Shown here piece by piece: positions 9,676 to 17,947 of a DNA stretch of 64,000 bases. The notes under the pieces were generated by a model. It worked only from the letters and a program-made list of their open reading frames with translations, ran no database searches and was not told where the DNA came from. Numbering within the stretch: position 1 is the first letter of the stretch; each line of letters starts with the position of its first letter. The position numbers were made by a program, and so were the translations under genes. Source of the stretch: Belliella baltica DSM 15883 (GTDB taxonomy: Bacteria; Bacteroidota; Bacteroidia; Cytophagales; Cyclobacteriaceae); contig NC_018010.1 in assembly GCF_000265405.1 (NCBI RefSeq), positions 3,865,501 to 3,929,500 of the forward strand. The letters are read 5' to 3'.

Positions 9676-10296
9676 CTAATAACCCAAAGTTTTTAATTGT
9701 GGCTCATTTGGAATTAATTCATTTTCTCTAAAAATATTTAAAGTTGAATTAATTAAAGCATAGATCTCTGGGTGAGATTTTTCTCTAGGAGAATGAACCA
9801 AAATTTCCTTTTGAAAATCCTCTTTAAAAACTTCAACGCTCACAAAATGACCATCAAGAACAATTCTATTTTTATTCTGTTCTTTTCTCTCAAGAGATTC
9901 AATTGACCTGTGTGTAATTTCATGGATTACATTAAAGTAATCTGAATGTTCTGTACTACTAACATTTAATCTATAATCAGAATATAGAGTAAATTCCTCT
10001 CTTAAAAGTTCTATTTTCTTAATCATTACTTTGATAGAATCTGAAGTCCGTGGATAGATCTCCATCAATTCTAAAAACTTTCCTGTAAGAGGTTTCATTT
10101 GCTCTTGATATTCGGTTGTATTTTTAAGTTCTTCTTTAATTCTCAAATGAACTAAAAGTGAAGATTCATTCTCTTCAATATTTATAAAAAATGTTCCACC
10201 CATCATTCCTGACTTATTTACTTCAATTTTAATTTGTGCAAAAGAATTATTTGATAAAAAAATGAAAAAAGAGAAGCAAAGAATAAGATATTTCAT
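9676..10296 (-). CDS. Secreted protein of unknown function
   Basis: I do not recognise this 206-residue protein. It starts with a clear signal peptide (about residues 1-20, ending SNNSFAQ). The mature part is mixed alpha/beta, rich in Glu, Lys and Ile, with a stretch near residues 85-140 that could be helical. No Cys follows the signal, so it is probably periplasmic or secreted rather than a lipoprotein. It lies downstream of a frameshifted antitoxin gene but is too long and secreted to be its toxin. Confidence 0.6.
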   Translation of the reverse strand: MKYLILCFSFFIFLSNNSFAQIKIEVNKSGMMGGTFFINIEENESSLLVHLRIKEELKNTTEYQEQMKPLTGKFLELMEIYPRTSDSIKVMIKKIELLREEFTLYSDYRLNVSSTEHSDYFNVIHEITHRSIESLERKEQNKNRIVLDGHFVSVEVFKEDFQKEILVHSPREKSHPEIYALINSTLNIFRENELIPNEPQLKTLGY

Positions 10297-10363
10297 AATA
10301 ACTAAGTTAAATAATCCTTAGTTTACGTAAGTTTATGTTTATATTTAAAGTTATTTAGATTTT

Positions 10364-10614
10364 TCATTTATACTTTTCTTCAAAATAATCACTGTAAGCT
10401 TTTTTGTAATCGTGGTCGCTAGGCAACTTAATTACTCCACTTAAACTCTTAACAAATGGAGTGATTGTAATCTTATCCTCTTCTAGTTTTTCTTTAGTAA
10501 TGCTATCAAGATAAGATTCAACCATCTTTGAAAAACTAATTTTTAACTACTAGCATACTCTTTAGCTTTTTCTATTACATCTTTATTTAATCTCAAGGTT
10601 AGTTTGGTGTCCAT
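10364..10614 (-). pseudogene. DUF6364-like antitoxin, frameshifted
   Basis: From ATG 10614 the minus strand encodes MDTKLTLRLNKDVIEKAKEY then ASS and a stop (TAA at 10543-10545). One frame over, the protein resumes as KISFSKMVESYLDSITKEK and runs to TGA at 10364. Joined, this gives a ribbon-helix-helix antitoxin of about 83 residues resembling the DUF6364 family, usually paired with a PIN-domain toxin. One base appears missing in an A/T-rich run near 10540. No toxin gene follows, so this is the remnant of a lost toxin-antitoxin pair. Confidence 0.7.
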
Positions 10615-10690
10615 AGTTTTTTATAATCTAATATTTTAATATGCCTTTAATTAAATATATGTTTTGAAGATTCTAGAAATATTTAAATAT

Positions 10691-11578
10691 TTAATCCACC
10701 TTATTCACTTCCTCCAAACTATACTTCGGAGTTCCTCCTTTTTGACTGGCTACATAAGCACCAAGCTTACAAGCGAAATCAAGGATTTCTTGAGGTTTTT
10801 TTCCCTCGAGGTACATTTTTACAAATCCACTCAAGAAAGCATCGCCTGCACCCACTGTGTCTTCGACTTTGACTTTGTAGCCTGGGTGGCTGATAATTTT
10901 CCCATCTTTATATACCATCGCTCCTTTGCTGCCATGGGTGATACAAATCGCCTCAATAGGATATTCCTCCACCAAGTAATCGCAAAGATCTTTTGCCAAT
11001 GATTCCCCCCTACGCCTCAACTCAAAGAAGTCAGCCAAGATTTCTAATTCATCTTCATTGATCTTCAAGATATCAGTATAGCCTAGCAAGCTGTCTATCT
11101 TATAAAAATCTATGTATGGCGCACGCAAGTTGATATCAAATACAGTCAATAGCGGTTGATGTACTAAGTGATAAAGTGTCTTCCACGAGGTTTCATTTCT
11201 CACTCCCAAACTCCCAAATATCAAAGCATCGGCCTGCTCTACGCTCTTTTGGTTGGCTTCTGTCAATGCTATAAAATCCCAGGCAGAAGGCTCTACGATT
11301 TCATATTTGATATTTTCCTTGTCTGAATTATCCACCAAAACTTTTCCGGTAGGATGCTCCGAATCTTCCTGTACAAGCTGCAATGGCAAGTCATAAGTCC
11401 TCAAAAAATCCTTGAGCTTTTCTCCATAAGCATCATTTCCCAAACGGGAAATCATCTCCACATCCAATCCCAGCTGCTTGAGATTCAGTGCTACATTCAT
11501 CGGAGCTCCACCTGCCACTTCACCATCTGGGAAGCAATCCCACAACATTTCTCCAAAACATACAATTTTCTTAGTCAT
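10691..11578 (-). CDS. PfkB-family carbohydrate kinase, probable fructokinase
   Basis: Ribokinase-fold sugar kinase of 295 residues. It has the N-terminal GG motif (GEVAGGAPMNVALNLKQLG) and the C-terminal anion-hole and catalytic-base motif DTVGAGDAFLSGF. It overlaps the stop of the sugar porter gene by 8 bases and lies downstream of a GH32 fructan hydrolase. This context favours phosphorylation of fructose released outside the inner membrane. The sequence alone fixes the fold, not the sugar. Confidence 0.88.
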   Translation of the reverse strand: MTKKIVCFGEMLWDCFPDGEVAGGAPMNVALNLKQLGLDVEMISRLGNDAYGEKLKDFLRTYDLPLQLVQEDSEHPTGKVLVDNSDKENIKYEIVEPSAWDFIALTEANQKSVEQADALIFGSLGVRNETSWKTLYHLVHQPLLTVFDINLRAPYIDFYKIDSLLGYTDILKINEDELEILADFFELRRRGESLAKDLCDYLVEEYPIEAICITHGSKGAMVYKDGKIISHPGYKVKVEDTVGAGDAFLSGFVKMYLEGKKPQEILDFACKLGAYVASQKGGTPKYSLEEVNKVD

Positions 11579-12914
11579 GATTTTTCTGTAAATCTTTTTG
11601 AATTTCTTCTAATGATCTGCCTTTTGTCTCAGGCATTCTGATCGCCACCCAGATCAATTGTAAAACCATCATCAATGCAAAAAAAGCAAAAATATTTCCC
11701 GCACCATAGCGATTGGCTACCAAAGGAAAAACATTGGCAATCAACGCTGCCAAAATCCAATGGGTAAATGAACCCATAGATTGTCCATAAGCCCGAAGTT
11801 CGTTGGGGAAAATTTCGGAAATAAACACCCAAATCACCGAGCCCTGACCTATCGCATGTGAAGCAATAAAGGCAAATACAAAATATGGCAACAAACTACT
11901 ATCGATGGCTCCACCAAAATAACTGTAGGCCATTAATGAAAGTGAAATTATATAGCCTACTGAACCTATGTACATCAGCATTTTCCTACCCAATTTATCA
12001 ATCAAATATAGTCCAAGCATAGTGGCCACAAGATTGATCGCCCCAATTCCAATTGTGGATATCAAAGCTGTCTCGGTAGAAATCCCCGCCGACTCAAAAA
12101 CCCTGGGAGCAAAATAAATAATAGCATTGATCCCCGATACTTGATTGAAAAAAGCCATCAAAATCGCCATAAAGCTTATTTTCCTGAACTTGGAATTGAA
12201 AAGCATTCCCACTGTGGCTTTTCCTTTGATCTCTTTGCTTTCTTGGATTGCCAAGGCAATGGCTTCATCGACACCATCTGGATCTGTTTTTGTCAAAATC
12301 ACTCTTGCTTCTTCATAAGCATTCTTCTTTGCTATCAGCCATCTTGGGCTTTTGGGCACTTTGATGATCAGAACGGAATATATCAATGCCGGAATCGCCT
12401 CCACACCCATCATCCATCGCCAAGCTTCATTCAGATTGGCTGTCCCGATCAGATAATTGGAAAAATAAGCCATCAATATCCCAAAGACAATATTGAATTG
12501 GTACAATGCCACCAACTGACCCCGTCTTGCGGCCGGGGCTATTTCCGAGATATACATAGGTGCCACGACAGAAGAAGCCCCTACACCCAAGCCTCCCAAA
12601 AACCTGAAGAACATGAAAGTATTGACATCAGTTGCCAAAGCAGAGCCTAGTGCCGACACCAAATAGAACAAACCTATCCATAGCAATGAGGCTTTCCTGC
12701 CAAATTTATCCGCTGGTATTCCTCCAAATAATGCCCCGATCACTGTTCCGTACAAGGCTATCGCCACAGCCAAGCCATGCTTCAAGTCACTCAATTGCCA
12801 AAGGTTTTGGATATCCCGCTCTGCTCCGGAAATCACCGCTGTATCAAATCCAAACAGAAAACCACCTAGAGCAGCTGTGATGGAAAGGAAGAGTACGTAA
12901 TTTTTACTTTGCAT
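11571..12914 (-). CDS. Sugar porter family MFS transporter
   Basis: A 12-segment inner-membrane sugar symporter of 447 residues. Sugar-porter signatures are clear: GGFLFGFDTAVISGAE at the start, DKFGRKASLL in loop 2-3, PKSPRWLIAKK after helix 6, QVSGINAIIYFAPRVF in helix 7, DKLGRKMLMYIG in loop 8-9 and PETKGRSLEEIQ at the end. QVSGIN-type motifs line the sugar site in this family. Placed between GH32 and the PfkB kinase, fructose or a short fructan is the likely cargo. It is translationally coupled to the kinase by an 8-base overlap. Confidence 0.92.
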   Translation of the reverse strand: MQSKNYVLFLSITAALGGFLFGFDTAVISGAERDIQNLWQLSDLKHGLAVAIALYGTVIGALFGGIPADKFGRKASLLWIGLFYLVSALGSALATDVNTFMFFRFLGGLGVGASSVVAPMYISEIAPAARRGQLVALYQFNIVFGILMAYFSNYLIGTANLNEAWRWMMGVEAIPALIYSVLIIKVPKSPRWLIAKKNAYEEARVILTKTDPDGVDEAIALAIQESKEIKGKATVGMLFNSKFRKISFMAILMAFFNQVSGINAIIYFAPRVFESAGISTETALISTIGIGAINLVATMLGLYLIDKLGRKMLMYIGSVGYIISLSLMAYSYFGGAIDSSLLPYFVFAFIASHAIGQGSVIWVFISEIFPNELRAYGQSMGSFTHWILAALIANVFPLVANRYGAGNIFAFFALMMVLQLIWVAIRMPETKGRSLEEIQKDLQKNHD

Positions 12915-12980
12915 ATTTTGGGGAATAGTTGATATAGTTATTGGGTTAATTAGTTAATGGATTATTTGGGAATGGTTTTG

Positions 12981-14480
12981 TTAATTTCCCCAAATCGATT
13001 TTAATAGATGAATTTCGACTTTAGAATCCATTCCCTGAAGACTCAACTCTGTGTAAGCTGAAGTTGGAAAGATCAGTTCTGTGATGACAGATTCTCCATC
13101 ATTGAAGAATATCTCAATAGATGATCGATCAAGGAATATTCGGATATCCTTTACTTCAACTCCTTTCAGAGGAACATTATGAACTGTTGCAAATACATCA
13201 GAAAAATCTTTCAATCCTGCTTGACTTCTGTCAAAAAGTACCAGATCATCTGTTTTGTCAATGACTAGTTTATCCCCCTGATCGTTGCTAAAAGTCATTT
13301 TAAAATCACCTCCTAGTGACTTCATCTCAATTTCCAACACATCAGAAGTAAGACTGATCAAATCCCCTTCCTGCTCCTTTGTGCTTTCTCTAAGCTTTTC
13401 CAATTCTTCAACTGGCCTTGATGCAATAGAATAATCGTCTCCATTCTTCATTAGCTCCAAGCTTCTAGGAACTGTCATCGCTGACCTCCATACTTCTGTT
13501 GGAACTTCATTTGCATAAAGCCAATTGCTCATCCAACCTAGAAATAGACGACGACCATCTTCTTTTGGCACATCAGACCAAGTTACGCCTGCGTAATTAT
13601 CTGCGCCGTAGTCAAGCCATTTGACCTCAGTGGTTTCTGTTGTAAAGACTCTTCCATCAAAATCGCCCACAAAATATTGCGTCGCAGAGCCTCCATTAGG
13701 ACCTCCAGGGTTGATACTAACTAATAAAATCCATTTTTCTTCACCAGAATCTGTTGTTATTGGAAACAAATCGGGACATTCCCAAACTCCGCCATAAGCC
13801 GCCCAATCTGGATTGAAATCACTTTGATACGTCCATTCCAAAAGGTTTGATGAAGTATAAAAGCTGATTTTATCTTTGACAGCTAAAGACATAATCCAAG
13901 ATTCACTTTCCTCGTGCCATGTTACTTTAGGATCTCTAAAGTCTTTGATTCCTGGATTTGCTAATACTGGATTGTTTTCATATTTCGTCCATGTTCGTCC
14001 TTTGTCATTACTGTAAGCAATACCTTGGGTCTGATAGTCATCTCTTCCTGCCTTTTCTCCTGAATCTAAATGATAGGTATAAATTGCAATCATCGGAGGC
14101 TGATTTCCTGTTCCCAAACCGCTGGTATTTTCCCAATCTACAACTGCAGAACCCGAGAAAATCCAGCCCAAATCGTCAGGATAGATTGCGATTGGTAGGT
14201 GTTCCCAATGAATCAAATCAGTAGATATTGCATGACCCCAATGCATTGGTCCCCATACATTTCCATCAGGATAATATTGATAAAAAAGATGATATTCTCC
14301 CTCAAAATAAACCATTCCATTTGGATCATTCATCCAATTGGCTGGAGGTGAAAAATGATATTGAGGTCTAAATTGTTCATCAAACTCTCTGTTTTCTTCA
14401 ACCACCGTCTCTTTTTGAGAACAGGCTTGAAAAAACGTGATAGAAATAAATAAAAACAAAGTGCTAATTCTGGTATTCAT
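12981..14480 (-). CDS. GH32 fructan hydrolase lipoprotein (levanase/inulinase type)
   Basis: Glycoside hydrolase family 32, cutting beta-linked fructose from fructans or sucrose. The 499-residue protein has a lipoprotein signal with lipidated Cys20 (FFQAC), placing it in the periplasm or on the outer membrane. The three catalytic blocks are present: nucleophile Asp52 in WMNDPNG, the stabilising Asp in FRDPKV, and the acid/base Glu in WECPDL. A C-terminal beta-sandwich carries LDRSSIEIFFNDGE. Downstream come the porter and kinase, forming a short fructan pathway. No SusC/SusD pair lies beside it. Confidence 0.94.
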   Translation of the reverse strand: MNTRISTLFLFISITFFQACSQKETVVEENREFDEQFRPQYHFSPPANWMNDPNGMVYFEGEYHLFYQYYPDGNVWGPMHWGHAISTDLIHWEHLPIAIYPDDLGWIFSGSAVVDWENTSGLGTGNQPPMIAIYTYHLDSGEKAGRDDYQTQGIAYSNDKGRTWTKYENNPVLANPGIKDFRDPKVTWHEESESWIMSLAVKDKISFYTSSNLLEWTYQSDFNPDWAAYGGVWECPDLFPITTDSGEEKWILLVSINPGGPNGGSATQYFVGDFDGRVFTTETTEVKWLDYGADNYAGVTWSDVPKEDGRRLFLGWMSNWLYANEVPTEVWRSAMTVPRSLELMKNGDDYSIASRPVEELEKLRESTKEQEGDLISLTSDVLEIEMKSLGGDFKMTFSNDQGDKLVIDKTDDLVLFDRSQAGLKDFSDVFATVHNVPLKGVEVKDIRIFLDRSSIEIFFNDGESVITELIFPTSAYTELSLQGMDSKVEIHLLKSIWGN

Positions 14481-14586
14481 TAGGGTTGTAGGTTAAAGTA
14501 AAAGCTTAAATTACATGAAAAATCCTAAAATCATGTAATAGTCACCCAAGAACTATTACCCTCAATAAAACACAGAAGCAAAATAT

Positions 14587-15732
14587 TCAAAAACTAAATA
14601 ATTCAAAAGCCATTCTATCTTCTTCATTATCTGGATTATCAGGATTATTTAATGAAATGTATAATCCAGTTTTCCCTACAAATGAATTCAAGGGCAAATA
14701 CTTACTTCCTTCAAAAATATTTTCACCTAAAAGCTCCAAATTCTTATCGAAGACCATGACTACAAATTTCCCGGGATTATTCCTCAAAGCTCTCACTTCA
14801 TCCTCCGTCTCCACGTCCAAATCTGGATAAGCAAAGCGATAAAAAACCTCTCTGTAAGGATCATAAAGCAAATTGTCATAACGAGAAGAGGCAAAACTAT
14901 ATTTCTGAGACTGAATAGGTGTTCTATCTATAGGTAACAGAGGTAATTTTTCACTTAAATATTTACTTTTTCCTTCAACAACTTGTAAAGGCGCATCGAA
15001 ACTTTCTGACCAATACAAATGATGATCTCCAAAGAAGGAATAGACAAGTTTGTCTTCGCTTTGCGCTCTACTGCTTTCAAACCTTTTGAATCCAGCTTCC
15101 AAATATCCCTTCGGGTAATAATGGGGCAACAATTCTGTTTGCATGGTTTCTAGATTTAGCCTAAATCCTAAACTTGATCCGGCTAGTATATCATCAGTCA
15201 TTTCTAAGTAATTGGAAACAACATTAGGCCTAGTTTTAAAAATAATTTCATTTCCACTGATAATTGGAGGAGTGATAAAACTGATATTATGAACGAATGC
15301 AGCAGTATGATTTTCTGGAGCATCATACCTGAATTTATGCTTGACATTTCCAGAAGTGTCTGTCAAGCTAAAATAGGATCCTCGGAAAGGAAAAAGAAAA
15401 ATACTATCTAAAGTATGTACATGAAATGCCATCAACTCACCAACACCTTGATCGCCTTCTTTTTCAAAAGGAATAGACTTGATCAATTTCCCATCTTCTA
15501 AATCATACATTTGAAGTGAATTTGTAGCCCAATTAATATTGAAGACTAATTCCTTTTCTGCCTCCAAATATTGTAACCCCATACTAAAATCAGGAGTAGT
15601 TTCATCAATCAAAAGACTTACTTTGCCTTTTGATATCATTTGAAATTCTTTTGTTGCTTTTCTAGAGCTCGAATCACAGGAGTAGCATAATAGTAGGGTA
15701 ATGCAAAAAAAGAAAATGTAAGTCTGTTTCAT
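14587..15732 (-). CDS. DUF4221 family lipoprotein
   Basis: A 381-residue lipoprotein (signal peptide, Cys19 in LLCYSCDSS). The C-terminal pattern, VFDKNLELLGENIFEG then LPLNSFVGKTGLYISLNNP, matches DUF4221, a Bacteroidota family expected to form a beta-propeller. Repeating hydrophobic strands such as LFPFRGSYFSLTD fit that. Function unknown. It has a relative in this window at 23894-25057 inside a peptide cassette; this copy stands alone, 107 bases upstream of the GH32 gene, with no small peptide gene nearby. Confidence 0.75.
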   Translation of the reverse strand: MKQTYIFFFCITLLLCYSCDSSSRKATKEFQMISKGKVSLLIDETTPDFSMGLQYLEAEKELVFNINWATNSLQMYDLEDGKLIKSIPFEKEGDQGVGELMAFHVHTLDSIFLFPFRGSYFSLTDTSGNVKHKFRYDAPENHTAAFVHNISFITPPIISGNEIIFKTRPNVVSNYLEMTDDILAGSSLGFRLNLETMQTELLPHYYPKGYLEAGFKRFESSRAQSEDKLVYSFFGDHHLYWSESFDAPLQVVEGKSKYLSEKLPLLPIDRTPIQSQKYSFASSRYDNLLYDPYREVFYRFAYPDLDVETEDEVRALRNNPGKFVVMVFDKNLELLGENIFEGSKYLPLNSFVGKTGLYISLNNPDNPDNEEDRMAFELFSF

Positions 15733-15888
15733 GAAAACTGTTATTGAAATGAATTCAAACCTAATGATTTAATTTTAAAAATTCAATCCAGACTGAAGTA
15801 TCAAAAACTACACCTTTCATTTTCTATTTATTTCACGCAATTTCTGCGAAGAATATTTGAATTCCCATGGTTCATTCAAAACCAAAGC

Positions 15889-16023
15889 TCAAAACTCTTT
15901 TAGTTTTTGAGATCTAATGTAAGTTTTCAAAGCTATTTTCAAGGTATCTGTAACTGTACTAGACTTAGAAAGCTCCATAGCTTCGGCAATCAAATCATCT
16001 GGAATTATCGCTGTAACTTTCAA
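15889..16023 (-). pseudogene. VapB-like antitoxin remnant, no ATG
   Basis: A 44-codon frame starting at TTG 16023 encodes LKVTAIIPDDLIAEAMELSK followed by SSTVTDTLKIALKTYIRSQK and LKEF. This is the ribbon-helix-helix pattern of VapB-type antitoxins (IPDDL, EA, T-ALK-YI). It lacks the usual ATG and the C-terminal toxin-binding tail, and no VapC-like PIN gene is near. I see nothing else coding between 15733 and 16210. It could be a short functional antitoxin using TTG, but a remnant is more likely. Confidence 0.5.
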
Positions 16024-16210
16024 GTTATTAAGTTTTTAAAAAAAATAAGATAAACGATCGGATAAAGAAATCCTAACGGAATAAAAGCAATTATCAGGAC
16101 AAATAAACAAGATATCATTTGATTGATTTGGCTCTACAAATAGTTAACCTTGGGCCTAACTTGTCCATGGCGGATTTCTACTAATTCTAATCTATTTTAC
16201 AAAGCTTAAA

Positions 16211-17086
16211 TCATTTCAACAATCCCAAAACCTTCTCTAAAGCTGGATTCCTATTCCCCTTTTTCCACACTGCATACAGCTCCGTTTTTTGCTTGATCCT
16301 ATTCAATTCTATAAATTTCACCTTGAGGTCATATCCCTGTTGCAGAGAAGTTGGTATGATAGCTACCCCTAGACCTGCTTCCACCAGTTTAAAAATAGTT
16401 AAAGCATGGACAGACTTATGAGTAATTCTAGGAGAAAAGTTTTGATCCTCACAAATTGACATGATCTTATCATAGTAAATGGAAGAATAGTCATGGGAAA
16501 AGAGGATAAAGTTTTCTTCCTTCAATTGCCCAACATTTTTAAAACCATGTTCAGATAAATGATGATTCAAAGGCAAAACCAATGAAAAAGTATCCTGTTG
16601 CACCATTTTCATTTGTAGGACCTCAGGAACTCGCGCTAGCCTCACAAAACCCAAATCCAATTTATCCTTTTCGAGCATCTCAACTTGTAAAGTATTGCTG
16701 AGTTCCTCCATAGTGGTTTGGATACCTGGGAAGTGCAAGGAGATTTTCACCAAAAGTTCAGGAAGAACAGTATGAGCAGCTGATCCAAGAAACCCTATTC
16801 TAAGTTCACCAATATTTCCAATTGCAATTTCCTTCAGTTGGGTTTTGGTGAGTTCGAGGTGATTGAAAATGTAATCTACTTCAGATTTGAGGTAATGTCC
16901 TGCTGCTGTCAGTTCTACTCTTCTCTTAGTTCTTTCAAAAAGCTGCACCGCCAATATTTCCTCCATCTGCTTAATCTGACGGCTGAGTCCTGGTTGGGAG
17001 ATAAATAAGCGTTCCGCTGCCCTACTGAAATTTAATTCTTCAGCAACAGCACGGAAATATTCAAAGTGTCTTAATTCTATATTCAA
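16211..17086 (-). CDS. LysR-family transcriptional regulator
   Basis: A 291-residue LysR activator. Residues 1-60 are the winged helix-turn-helix (LRHFEYFRAVAEELNFSRAA, then ERLFISQPGLSRQIKQ and FERTKRRVELT). Residues 90-290 form the two-lobed effector domain, with GELRIGFLGSAAH and LVEAGLGVAIIP. The effector is unknown. It lies before hutH but in the opposite direction and separated from it by another gene, so a role in histidine degradation is possible but not shown. Confidence 0.9.
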   Translation of the reverse strand: MNIELRHFEYFRAVAEELNFSRAAERLFISQPGLSRQIKQMEEILAVQLFERTKRRVELTAAGHYLKSEVDYIFNHLELTKTQLKEIAIGNIGELRIGFLGSAAHTVLPELLVKISLHFPGIQTTMEELSNTLQVEMLEKDKLDLGFVRLARVPEVLQMKMVQQDTFSLVLPLNHHLSEHGFKNVGQLKEENFILFSHDYSSIYYDKIMSICEDQNFSPRITHKSVHALTIFKLVEAGLGVAIIPTSLQQGYDLKVKFIELNRIKQKTELYAVWKKGNRNPALEKVLGLLK

Positions 17087-17102
17087 GGCTCAAAGGTTAT
17101 AT

Positions 17103-17222
17103 TGCCACAAAGGTGCGAAGTCGCTAAGAATTTTTAGATTAGTTTTGAATTTAATTCTAAGTTATTGTATTGAAATTCATTTTTTGCTTTGTGCCTTTGT
17201 GCCTTCGTGGCAATCTTTTTTT
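17103..17222. repeat. Pair of inverted dispersed-repeat arms (GTGCCTTTGTGGC type)
   Basis: Between LysR and the next gene lie two arms in opposite orientation: GCCACAAAGGTGCGAAG from 17103, and GCTTTGTGCCTTTGTGCC from about 17186. Relatives occur at 17907-17947 and 30911-30946. These GTGCCTT(A/T)GTGGC stretches look like a dispersed extragenic repeat and could fold into a long hairpin here. Confidence 0.55.
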
Positions 17223-17231
17223 CCTACCTTT

Positions 17232-17624
17232 TTAATTACGGAATCTTTTAATGCCATTCTTTATCAAAGGAACATTAAAGTTTATAAGGAAACCTAAATT
17301 CAATCTAGTCAGTTTCAAATGGCTGATGATTTGAGCTGTCCAAACAGGATTAACTTGTTCTACTGATTTGATCTCAATGATGACTTTATCTTCCACCAAT
17401 AAATCTAATCTCAAACCTTCATCAAATTGAATTCCATCATACTGTATTGGAATAGTAACTTGTCTTTTCACTTGCAAACCAGCTTTTCTAATCTCATGTG
17501 CCAAACAAACTTCATAGATTTTTTCAAGTAATCCTGGCCCAATGGCTTTATGAATTAAAAAAGATGCATTAACAATCACTTTTCCAATTCTCTCTTCCTC
17601 AATACTAAGACCGTCAAATTCCAT
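17232..17624 (-). CDS. GxxExxR family protein
   Basis: A small protein of about 130 residues from ATG 17624. It holds the name motif GPGLLEKIYEVCLAHEIRKA and the nuclease-like core LRLDLLVEDKVIIEIKSVEQ, which resembles a PD-(D/E)xK active site (D, then E-I-K). A longer frame opens at 17747, but its extra 41 residues are hydrophobic and unlike the family, whose members start near FDGLSIEEERIG, so I use 17624. Function is unproven; the family is widespread in Bacteroidota, often near repeats, as here. Confidence 0.85.
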   Translation of the reverse strand: MEFDGLSIEEERIGKVIVNASFLIHKAIGPGLLEKIYEVCLAHEIRKAGLQVKRQVTIPIQYDGIQFDEGLRLDLLVEDKVIIEIKSVEQVNPVWTAQIISHLKLTRLNLGFLINFNVPLIKNGIKRFRN

Positions 17625-17906
17625 AGAATATATGTTTCTTTTTTTATTCAAATGAAACAATATACAAAGCCCTAACAACAGACTCAAGTTAACCCATGAA
17701 TTTAAACGTTTAATTTTTAATAACCTATACTTATCAATATATAGCAAAATTAGTATTTATAATCATCAATAAGATGAAGTATTTTTGAATTCCAATACCA
17801 CTATGACACAAAGTAAGTCCAAATAGAAATTGATTTAAAATCTCCAAAACTTTCTCCTTTGGCCCTTTGATCCTTTCTAATCAAAAAATTTAGCGTCATA
17901 GTACCT

Positions 17907-17947
17907 AAAAAAACTTTGCGCCTTAGTGCCTTAGTGGCAAAAAAAAT
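17907..17947 (+). repeat. Dispersed repeat abutting the hutH start
   Basis: AAAACTTTGCGCCTTAGTGC followed by CTTAGTGGCAAAAAAAAT, ending at the base before the hutH ATG. It belongs to the same family as 17181-17222 and 30911-30946. Its A-rich end supplies the hutH leader. Confidence 0.55.

Noticed and set aside
12141..12650. 169-codon frame on the plus strand
   Set aside because: Antisense to the sugar porter gene, rich in Cys, His and Ser as expected from reversed transporter codons.
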